NCBI GenBank assembly: GCA_035363255.1
Contig: DAOSES010000016.1
Span: forward strand, 1 to 58,880
Origin: T3SED10-260 sp035363255
GTDB lineage: Bacteria > Caldisericota > Caldisericia > UBA6126
Length of the DNA stretch: 58,880 nucleotides
Direction of reading: 5' to 3'
Both the position numbers and the translations under genes were made by a program. The notes under the pieces are model-generated. The model was not told the origin of the DNA. It saw nothing but the letters and a program-made list of their open reading frames with translations, and did no database searches. This document shows, piece by piece, positions 17,374-24,554 of this stretch (position 1 is its first letter; every line of letters starts with the position of its first letter).

Positions 17374-18243
17374 CTACTTCCTTACCGTCACTCTTTTCGA
17401 AAAGACCAATTGATTGTTTTGATCTTCAATAAATAGCTGGAGCGACCAGTGCTTAACGTATAAATCTTTTCGAGACATTTCTCCTTTTGCAGGAAGCTGA
17501 AAGACTTCCGTTGTCAGATGCATCATTCGCTTGCTCAAATCAACCTTCCTGGCTGTATTTATCAAAGGAAAACCTTTTCCAGTATATAAACTCACCTGAT
17601 CGCCCCTCAAAGGGATAAAATCATAAGCAAGATCTTCAATAATCATCGGATAACCATGGATTTCTTCCGCAATTAGAAACAAATTATAATGATATTGCTC
17701 AAGTTCAGGCATTGGAATGTCTCGATTCCAATATAAGACAAATTCCCCTCTATACCTTTGAGGATCAAGACCATCTTGCGAAACCGTCATAGACGAAGAT
17801 TGAAGTATAGGGTTGGATGCTTTGCGGGAGTGTGTTGCTTCCATCACTAAGTCAAAAGCATTGGTCGGAAAATCAGAAGGATGATGAAATCGCTGATATT
17901 CCTGATCAAGAACACTAGCTGCCCAGTAATCCTTATCTTTTTCCCAGGGTTTGAGTTGACGGAGATACAAATACCGCTTGTAACCATAAATGTTTGGCGC
18001 GGGATTGATATCATGAGTATATTCATCACGCATGTAATAGATGATATCAATAGTTTGATGAGTAATGCGATAAGCTTCTTGGAAATTTCGAGGTTTTCTG
18101 AGTATGTATGAATAATCAAAATGTTCAACTAAGTACTTCCTGGAATCAGGATTTACATCCATTGCCTTGGTAGGACAGAAAACCATCCAGGTGAGGAGGA
18201 TTAGAAAAGGAAGGCAAAGGGCTTTAAACTTCCTCTTTGTCAT
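17374..18243 (-). CDS. Exported protein of unknown function
   Basis: 289 residues. N-terminal signal peptide (KALCLPFLILLTWMVF, cleavage near TKA-MD). The mature part is rich in tyrosine and charged residues, with predicted beta strands in the second half (RGEFVLYWNRD, LQLFIEDQNNQLVFSKRVTV). No domain is recognised. Its ATG overlaps the stop of the 18240 membrane gene by four bases (ATGA), so the two are translationally coupled and the products probably act together, one in and one outside the membrane. This mirrors the exported/membrane pairing of the 15789-13682 operon, with the order reversed. Confidence 0.68.
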   Translation of the reverse strand: MTKRKFKALCLPFLILLTWMVFCPTKAMDVNPDSRKYLVEHFDYSYILRKPRNFQEAYRITHQTIDIIYYMRDEYTHDINPAPNIYGYKRYLYLRQLKPWEKDKDYWAASVLDQEYQRFHHPSDFPTNAFDLVMEATHSRKASNPILQSSSMTVSQDGLDPQRYRGEFVLYWNRDIPMPELEQYHYNLFLIAEEIHGYPMIIEDLAYDFIPLRGDQVSLYTGKGFPLINTARKVDLSKRMMHLTTEVFQLPAKGEMSRKDLYVKHWSLQLFIEDQNNQLVFSKRVTVRK

Positions 18244-19409
18244 GCATCCCCCACTTCTTGTAATGATTTCCCCCTACACCCGTGGTAAAAATAGACCGAA
18301 GAGAGGGTTTCGACCAAAAAGAAAAAGGCAGTCATAAGGCCGAAGAGCAGGAGGAAAAAGAGCAAGATCCATATAGCATTGGGATTTTCCAAAAAGATAT
18401 CACTACTGCTTCTGTATGACCAAATAAACCAATGCTGATCCATTCTTAACTTGAATATAGCGTTAAGCACAGGCTCAAAGACGGGGTGAAATAAATAGCC
18501 AAAGAGAAACACCGGCAACCCTCCTATAGCGTATAGAAAATTGTTGGTGTAATCCATGATACTTTGCGTTGCCATACCGCTACGTGTATACCAAATACCC
18601 AGGGCAAACACCAAGGCCATGTATACTACAAGTAAAAGAGCCTTCCAGGTAAGAATAGGCAAGAAGAGCTTTTTATCAGGACGAATGATTTTTTTGCTCC
18701 TGATTATATCAGGATTTTCCACTTGAGTTGTTTCATCTATCTCATGGGACCAAAAAATACTCACAGGGTGGACGCTGTGTATCTTTGCCTCTTGGATGAG
18801 TCTATCAATTGCGTGCAACTCTGCAAAAAAGTATGTAAAATAGCTCCAAGTAACTGGTAAAAGAGCGATAACTGAAATAATTACTTGACCCATGAACCAA
18901 ACAATTTTGAAAGACCCAAAAAAAAACAACGCAAAATAAAGCATAAACAAAAGAAATGATAAACTTTGAAACAAGAATCTTACAAAAGATATTGAAACAA
19001 AATCTGATAAAGGACTATAGTCGATCTTACGAAGGCTTTTTTTATAGTCCATCAGGACATGAGGGCATAGTTCCTGCATGCCTAGAAAAAGAACGTGCCT
19101 TTTCAGCAAAGGGTAGAGATAGGCATAGACAGGAAGTGAAATAACACAGATAAATACAACAATTATCGGAAAGAAAAAAAGAACATGAGAAGAAATAAAA
19201 TCAGCATCAAAAGCAATTAACGCAAGCAAAGCCCCCATCACATAGCTCAAGGCCATGGCAGGGATGAAAAGCTTGAAAAACGACTTGCGCATCACTCGCA
19301 ACGAAAACTTTAGCGCATCAAACCAAGGAAATAACGGCATGGCACTCCCCGAAGCTTTAGGTTTATCGATCTGAGTCTCTTGGTTTTCACTATCACGCGC
19401 TCCAACCAT
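18240..19409 (-). CDS. Multi-pass membrane protein, paralogue 3 of 3
   Basis: 389 residues from the ATG at 19409, with GGAGGA seven bases upstream; longer frames start inside the promoter cassette. Polar N-terminus nearly identical to paralogue 2 (MVGARDSENQETQIDKPKAS), then FPWFDALKFSLRVMRKSFFK and about eight helices. The C-terminal half is nearly identical to paralogue 1. It therefore has a 5' end like one paralogue and a 3' end like the other, as expected from gene conversion. Overlaps the following exported-protein gene by four bases. Confidence 0.72.
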   Translation of the reverse strand: MVGARDSENQETQIDKPKASGSAMPLFPWFDALKFSLRVMRKSFFKLFIPAMALSYVMGALLALIAFDADFISSHVLFFFPIIVVFICVISLPVYAYLYPLLKRHVLFLGMQELCPHVLMDYKKSLRKIDYSPLSDFVSISFVRFLFQSLSFLLFMLYFALFFFGSFKIVWFMGQVIISVIALLPVTWSYFTYFFAELHAIDRLIQEAKIHSVHPVSIFWSHEIDETTQVENPDIIRSKKIIRPDKKLFLPILTWKALLLVVYMALVFALGIWYTRSGMATQSIMDYTNNFLYAIGGLPVFLFGYLFHPVFEPVLNAIFKLRMDQHWFIWSYRSSSDIFLENPNAIWILLFFLLLFGLMTAFFFLVETLSSVYFYHGCRGKSLQEVGDA

Positions 19410-19479
19410 GAAAGCTTCCTCCATCCTCAGCACACTTGTTTTATGCATCAAGTTTACTGCCTGTGCCCCACAAGTCAAA
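19407..19479 (-). promoter_or_regulatory. Promoter/RBS cassette, copy 3
   Basis: TTGACT (19473-19478), 16 bases, TAAACT (19451-19456), leader, GGAGGA, then the ATG at 19409. Nearly identical to copy 2 across 73 bases; a REP-like pair begins ten bases upstream. Confidence 0.65.
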
Positions 19480-19487
19480 CCTAAAAT

Positions 19488-19554
19488 CTGAGTCGCAGGG
19501 ACGGGGGTGTTGACTCAATTTTTTTGAGTCAACACCCCCGTCCCTGCGACTCAG
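19488..19554. repeat. Two GGGACGG-core elements in perfect inverted array (REPIN-like)
   Basis: A perfect 31-bp inverted repeat with a five-T loop, made of one forward and one reverse copy of the REP-like element. It begins six bases after the radA stop codon on the minus strand, so it probably also acts as a strong hairpin terminator for the housekeeping operon and separates it from the membrane-protein operons. Confidence 0.8.
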
Positions 19555-19559
19555 TTCAA

Positions 19560-20918
19560 TCAAAAGAGCAAATCCAGGGCTTCGGAGAGCTGGTCGACGG
19601 CGAGGATGTTTTTGTTTTCCTGCCATTCTTTGGCAAGAGAGATGCGACTCACCACGATGGGCTTGAAATTCCTCCGCAAAGCCTCCTGAATCCTGCGATC
19701 GGTATTAGCCACCGGGCGCACTTCCCCCGACAGCCCCAATTCCCCAAACGCCACACAGCGCTCGGGCAGTTCCAGATCCTTAATCGAAGACGCAATCGAG
19801 AGGCTGGCCGAAAGGTCAATGGCAGGGTCGGTGATTTTCACTCCTCCCGTCACATTGAGAAAAACATCCATCCCCCCCATGGGAATGCGTGCCCGTTTTT
19901 CCAAAATAGCCAAAAGCATCAGCAAGCGATTAAAATCAATCCCCGTAGCCACCCTGCGTGGCACCGGCATAAAAGAAGCCGTCCCCAGCGCCTGGATTTC
20001 AAGAAAAAGTGGTCGGTTGCCTTCCATAGAGGGAAAAATCAAGGTTCCCGGCACATGTTCCGCCTTTTCGCTCAAAAAAATCTCCGAGGGGTCTTTGATT
20101 TCCTGCAAACCCTTGCCCGTCATATTAAAAACGCCCAGCTCCTGCGTTTCGCCAAAACGATTCTTCTGGCTCCGAAGCAGACGAATAGCGCCGTTTTTAT
20201 CCCCTTCCAAATAGAGCACCACATCCACCAGATGCTCCAAAAACTTGGGCCCTGCAATCTGCCCATCTTTGGTCACATGCCCCACAATAAAAATAGTGGT
20301 ATGCGTGCGTTTTGCTAGTTGAATCAAAAAATTCGTGCTCTCTCTTACCTGCGGAATACTCCCCGCACTCCCCGGCACTTCCGAGCGATACACCGTCTGG
20401 ATGGAGTCAATAATCATACAGGCGGGTTCCACCTGTTTCATCACCATCTGCAGGGTTTCCAGCTCCGTTTCAAAGGAAAGATGAAGATGGGGAGTTTCGA
20501 TCCCCAAACGCTCCGCCCGTAGGCCAATTTGAGGAGGTGATTCCTCGCCCGAAGAATACAAGACCTTTCGCCCCGTCTGACACACCGAATCGGCCACCTG
20601 AAGCAAAAGCGTGGACTTACCTATCCCCGGCTCCCCTCCAATCAAAATCACCGATCCCTGCACAATGCCTCCGCCCAATACGCGATTGAGCGCCTCCAAA
20701 CTCGTGGGAATACGCTCCTTTTCCTGGTTGGACTTCAGATCTTCCAAAGTATAGCTGGAAGGCGTCGAAGCATCCTGAATAGGCTGGCGGGTATCCTGAG
20801 TGCGTTGGATGATAGGCACATAAGTGTTCCATCGTCCGCATTCCGGGCACTTGCCCAGCATTTTAGGAGCAGTCGAACCGCATTCCGTGCAATGATAAAG
20901 TTCTTTTTTTTGTGCCAT
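19560..20918 (-). CDS. radA: DNA repair protein RadA
   Basis: 452 residues, normal for the family. A C4 zinc finger (CTECGSTAPKMLGKCPEC, residues about 10-27), a RecA-like ATPase with Walker A GEPGIGKST (about 93-101), the RadA-specific KNRFG motif, and a C-terminal Lon-protease-like domain without proteolytic function. RadA is a DnaB-like branch-migration helicase that works with RecA in recombinational repair. It is the last gene of the 26884-19560 operon, 56 bases after uppP; its leader carries four GGAGG motifs. Complete. Confidence 0.97.
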   Translation of the reverse strand: MAQKKELYHCTECGSTAPKMLGKCPECGRWNTYVPIIQRTQDTRQPIQDASTPSSYTLEDLKSNQEKERIPTSLEALNRVLGGGIVQGSVILIGGEPGIGKSTLLLQVADSVCQTGRKVLYSSGEESPPQIGLRAERLGIETPHLHLSFETELETLQMVMKQVEPACMIIDSIQTVYRSEVPGSAGSIPQVRESTNFLIQLAKRTHTTIFIVGHVTKDGQIAGPKFLEHLVDVVLYLEGDKNGAIRLLRSQKNRFGETQELGVFNMTGKGLQEIKDPSEIFLSEKAEHVPGTLIFPSMEGNRPLFLEIQALGTASFMPVPRRVATGIDFNRLLMLLAILEKRARIPMGGMDVFLNVTGGVKITDPAIDLSASLSIASSIKDLELPERCVAFGELGLSGEVRPVANTDRRIQEALRRNFKPIVVSRISLAKEWQENKNILAVDQLSEALDLLF

Positions 20919-20923
20919 TCTCG

Positions 20924-20962
20924 CCTCCGCTAAACCTCCGTTATACCCTCCGCTAAACCTCC
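20924..20962 (-). promoter_or_regulatory. Repeated GGAGG ribosome-binding motifs before radA
   Basis: On the minus strand GGAGG occurs four times in 39 bases, within a duplicated GGAGGTTTAGC unit. The last one is five bases from the radA ATG. The array may have arisen by tandem duplication of a short unit. Confidence 0.5.
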
Positions 20963-20974
20963 GCCTGGCCTCCC

Positions 20975-21751
20975 CTATCTAAACAGGGAAACCAGCAAAA
21001 TACCCATCCCCAGACAATAAAGCCCAAACATATGCAGGCGAGAGTTTTTTAAATAGTGTTTGAGAAGTAAAATAGCCCCAAAGCCCGACAGCGCAGCCAC
21101 CACAAGCGCAACTAAGGCTATCCCCGGGGTCACAGGATTGCTTTCCATCGTCCCCAGCTCCAATACAAAGGCGCCCAAAATAGCTGGAATGGAAATCAGA
21201 AAGGAAAAGCGCAAGGCATCCGTTTTCTTCATCCCCACCAGTAGGGCTCCAAAGAGGGTAAAGCCCGAGCGCGAAAAGCCAGGCACCAAAGCCATCGCTT
21301 GAAAAAGCCCGATAATCAGGGCATCGGTCCAGCTCAGGTCGGCCATGGTTTTCTTCCCCTTATAAAACAGTACCATCAAAAAGAGAATCAACATCGTGCC
21401 AAAATAAGCCCAGCCCACTCGCGCGGGATTGCTAAACAAAGGCTCAATCTGATCTTTCAGCAAAACCCCCGCCAAACCAGCAGGTACCACTGCCAAAAGG
21501 ATTTTCCCCACCAGGATCCAGCTTGCTTTGCTATTTTTCAAAATCCCCTGGATAATCTCCCACAGCTCCACCCGCAAAAAAAACACCACCGCCAGCAAAG
21601 TCCCCATATGCACGAGGATGTCAAAAAAGAGCGAAGGCTTGTCAAACTTTAAAATAAAAGGAAGCACCGCCAGATGCCCCGAACTGCTAATGGGTAAAAA
21701 CTCGGTAAGCCCCTGCACCAGTGCCAAAATGAATGCCTGAAAAAAAGTCAT
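20975..21751 (-). CDS. uppP: Undecaprenyl-diphosphatase (BacA/UppP)
   Basis: 258 residues, about eight membrane helices. Conserved motif 1 appears as LVQGLTEFLPISSSGHL near the N-terminus and motif 2 as ALVPGFSRSG near residue 155. The enzyme removes a phosphate from undecaprenyl diphosphate at the membrane so the lipid carrier can be reused in peptidoglycan and other wall polymers; family members give bacitracin resistance. Its ATG overlaps the stop of the NTP-transferase gene by four bases, with GGGAGGAAGG upstream. Confidence 0.96.
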   Translation of the reverse strand: MTFFQAFILALVQGLTEFLPISSSGHLAVLPFILKFDKPSLFFDILVHMGTLLAVVFFLRVELWEIIQGILKNSKASWILVGKILLAVVPAGLAGVLLKDQIEPLFSNPARVGWAYFGTMLILFLMVLFYKGKKTMADLSWTDALIIGLFQAMALVPGFSRSGFTLFGALLVGMKKTDALRFSFLISIPAILGAFVLELGTMESNPVTPGIALVALVVAALSGFGAILLLKHYLKNSRLHMFGLYCLGMGILLVSLFR

Positions 21752-22533
21752 GCCTTCCTCCCGAAATAGTTTTCCATGTCGCTAAGATCGGAGCTCTTGT
21801 CAATATCCACCGCCAACTCCCCATAGGGCGTCAGAATGCCCTTGGCGTCGATTCCAGTGGATTTCTTAAAGGCTTTTTCCAATTGAGGAATGGAGATGTT
21901 TTTAAAAATAGCCAGCTTGATAATATTGATAATGCCAAAACTGAAAGCCAGCTTCAGCACGCTTTTTCGATTTTTCGTAAACTTGTCGATCAAGGGGTCC
22001 AGCTTGGACAAAGCCTCCTGGCGAATCACCAGCGCATTGCCCACCTTGGCTCTGCCCTCTTTGATCTTGCCATAGGTGCGATGAGAGCCGGGAAAGGAAG
22101 CTTCCACGCTTTCCTTGGTTACTACAAAGGCAAGCAGGTCTTTTTCCTGATATTCCACGATCAACTCATACAGCTTGCCCAAAATCTCCGCATTAATGGC
22201 CGGGATGTCTCCGCCCATGATCATGATATGCGAAGCCTTGCACGCCTGGGTGCTTTTTCGAAAATTATCCGAAAGTTTGGACGATTCAGGCACCGCGATA
22301 TACTGGTCGGCAAGCGAGACATAGGGGCTTTCAGTAATAGGCTCCGAGCCAATAATAATCAACTCCCTGCAAATATCCGCCTTCCTTACCGCCTCCACCA
22401 TATGCTCCAAGACCGTTTTCCCCTGCACGCAAATCAGACTGCGATGCAAAAGAGGGCTATCCTCCTCCAACTTCGAAGCAGGTCCCCCCGCCAAAATCAC
22501 AATATCCAGACTCAAACCGCTTTGTTTCTTCAT
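21748..22533 (-). CDS. NTP-transferase (MobA-like) family protein
   Basis: 261 residues. The N-terminus has the nucleotidyltransferase pattern: VILAGG followed by a basic/hydroxyl stretch, VQGKTVLEHMVEAV, then IMIMGGDIPAINAE, which carries the metal-binding Asp of GT-A fold enzymes. Such proteins join a nucleotide to a sugar phosphate, alcohol phosphate or molybdopterin; the substrate cannot be read here. The usual GxxxRM/K signature is altered (GGPASKLEED), so activity may differ. The gene overlaps both neighbours by four bases (ATGA). Its position before uppP hints at an envelope-precursor role (inference). Confidence 0.8.
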   Translation of the reverse strand: MKKQSGLSLDIVILAGGPASKLEEDSPLLHRSLICVQGKTVLEHMVEAVRKADICRELIIIGSEPITESPYVSLADQYIAVPESSKLSDNFRKSTQACKASHIMIMGGDIPAINAEILGKLYELIVEYQEKDLLAFVVTKESVEASFPGSHRTYGKIKEGRAKVGNALVIRQEALSKLDPLIDKFTKNRKSVLKLAFSFGIINIIKLAIFKNISIPQLEKAFKKSTGIDAKGILTPYGELAVDIDKSSDLSDMENYFGRKA

Positions 22534-24554
22534 TTCACAAAGCCCGGCACGCGACCCAGTTCCGCATCCACGCCTGCTCCCATGCTCTTAGGAGCTCCTT
22601 CCTGAAAGTAGTTCCAAAGGGTGTTATCCTTACCCCGATCTTCGGGATAAGTATCTTTCCCTCCGCGATCAATAAAAAGGCCCAAACTCAGCTCCTTGTC
22701 TCTCCACGACCCCCACAGATGCTTGCTATAATTGGCTTTGCCCAGATTGATGGCTCCCGGCCCCCGGGTTTCATACACATCGTCCCCCGCGCCATCCACA
22801 AAAAAGCCTATCCCATTATCGTTTCCGCCCCCCAAGGCAAGGTTGGGAGAGATATAGTGGTCGTTTCCCAGACTATCAATCAAAAAGCCCAACGAGACGT
22901 CGTGCCCTGCCCCCTGAGCCATATTCAGCAAAGCGTCATAGCGATCGTTGCCTTCCTTGTCGATCAGTGCCGCAATGGCAAAATGCGCCGCACCGCCCTG
23001 CACATACCAGACCCCCTTGTATTGATCGTCCCCTTTGGCGTCAAACAAGAGCCCGGTACCTGCCCAGTAGCCAGTGCCCTGCCCAAAAACTCCACAGGAA
23101 TAGCTATCGTTGCCTTCCATATCAATCAGCAGGCCAAAGCCTCCCGACATGCTATTACCTTCCTCCAGATCCGCCCGGCGTCCAAACCCCGCCCCCTGGC
23201 AAAAGCTGGTGTTGTGTTCCGAAGATTGAGGGTTGGAGCCGTCCACTTCTTCATCGTTGGCAATATAGCGGTCGTTGCCCTTCATATCCAGCAAACAGCC
23301 AAAACCCTTCACATAGCCAAAACCCTGCGAAAAGGAATAGACATCATACCTATCCTCGCCCTCGCGGTCGATGAGGTAGCCAATGCCATAGACCCCGGCT
23401 CCCTGCGAAAAATTGACACTCACATAGTGGTCGTCGCCCGTATCATCCGCCAGAACTCCCACGCCAAAACAGCCAAAACCCTGGGCATATTGCACGGCTT
23501 CATAGTAATCGTCGCCCTGCAGGTCCATCAAAACTCCCATGCCGAGGATTCCAGCACCCTGCGAGTAAATATCGTCTTCCGACTGGAGGTAGCGATCGTT
23601 GCCAGCCACATCCAAATGAATCGAGACCGGGTTAAACCAGGAAGCCGTAGCCCCCACACTCGACAAATAGGTATCATCCCCACCGCTATCGATGGAAAGC
23701 AAAACTTCCCTGGCGCTGTGAGTATGCTTTTCCGTCCCCTTCAAGATAATCCTTCCCATGGGGGTCTTCCAATCCAGGTCCCAGTCGGGGGGAAAGCCCA
23801 GCTTGTTCAGCTCTGCCACGCTTTTATCCAGCGTTTTCCCCAATTGAATCGAAGCAAAATAGAGCAAAGCAAAATTAGCTTCCTTCAACATACGATGCGT
23901 CAGCGGATCATAGGCTTGTACCAAAGTCTTGGCAGGATTGCGAAAAACCGTCATCAGCTCTTCCTGGCTAAAGGCGCTAAAAGCCTTGTCGCGTTGTTCT
24001 TTAAAAAAGAGCGAAGCATACAAAATGCGTGCCAGCTCGGTCTGCACCGGCAAAGGCATGCCTTCCAAGAGCTTTTTCAACTGCGCAAAACGGTAGCTAT
24101 CCAGCGGCTCCTGACAAAAAGTATGCAGGTCAGAGATCGCATAAAGCAGGGGTTGCGCTTCCACCAGCCGATGATCCAAGACAGGCTCATACTGGGGATA
24201 AGACGAAACCGTATAGCCCAGGCGAAAGGCAGACAGCCAGAGTAAATCGCGCAGAGAGCCCTGACGAGTGGAAATATAGCTGGCATTAGACTCCAGAAAG
24301 GCAGGAGTCGCCAATGGATTTTTTAACTGTTGATTGAAAAAAGGAAGCCGCAGAGGGTCGGTTCCATAGGTGCGCTCGATCCCCTCATCGGTAAAGCGCA
24401 GATCCTCCCTACTCAGCGAGAGCTCCGCCAACACTTCTCCCAGCAGGTCCCTTTCCTCCTCGGCAAGCACCGCAGGCGAAGGCATCACCGTCCACAACAA
24501 AGCAAACATCATACCGACTAAAAACAAGGCAAGGCATTTTCGCATCATCATCAT
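22530..24554 (-). CDS. Exported protein with 26-27-residue GDD-Y-QG-G repeats
   Basis: 674 residues from the first ATG of an ATG run (24554), eight bases after AAGGAG. Signal peptide CLALFLVGMMFALLWTVM, cleavage near VLA-EE. A ~250-residue helical region is followed by about ten tandem repeats (about residues 285-640) with pattern D-x2-G-[ND]-D-x-Y-x6/7-QG-x-G-x5/6-G-x-L-[IL]-D, suggesting a beta-helix or solenoid with acidic turns that could bind calcium. The function is unknown. It lies between the MrfA-like helicase and NTP-transferase genes, overlapping the latter by four bases and just overlapping the helicase end. Confidence 0.8.
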   Translation of the reverse strand: MMMMRKCLALFLVGMMFALLWTVMPSPAVLAEEERDLLGEVLAELSLSREDLRFTDEGIERTYGTDPLRLPFFNQQLKNPLATPAFLESNASYISTRQGSLRDLLWLSAFRLGYTVSSYPQYEPVLDHRLVEAQPLLYAISDLHTFCQEPLDSYRFAQLKKLLEGMPLPVQTELARILYASLFFKEQRDKAFSAFSQEELMTVFRNPAKTLVQAYDPLTHRMLKEANFALLYFASIQLGKTLDKSVAELNKLGFPPDWDLDWKTPMGRIILKGTEKHTHSAREVLLSIDSGGDDTYLSSVGATASWFNPVSIHLDVAGNDRYLQSEDDIYSQGAGILGMGVLMDLQGDDYYEAVQYAQGFGCFGVGVLADDTGDDHYVSVNFSQGAGVYGIGYLIDREGEDRYDVYSFSQGFGYVKGFGCLLDMKGNDRYIANDEEVDGSNPQSSEHNTSFCQGAGFGRRADLEEGNSMSGGFGLLIDMEGNDSYSCGVFGQGTGYWAGTGLLFDAKGDDQYKGVWYVQGGAAHFAIAALIDKEGNDRYDALLNMAQGAGHDVSLGFLIDSLGNDHYISPNLALGGGNDNGIGFFVDGAGDDVYETRGPGAINLGKANYSKHLWGSWRDKELSLGLFIDRGGKDTYPEDRGKDNTLWNYFQEGAPKSMGAGVDAELGRVPGFVK

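Noticed and set aside
19524..20318. A 264-codon plus-strand open frame
   Set aside because: Antisense of radA and starting inside the palindromic repeat.
21733..22605. A 290-codon plus-strand open frame
   Set aside because: Antisense of the NTP-transferase gene, whose minus-strand product shows a clear family pattern and overlaps with neighbours.
22719..24245. A 508-codon open frame on the plus strand
   Set aside because: Antisense of the repeat-containing exported protein; its own sequence has no recognisable domain and no ribosome site was noted.
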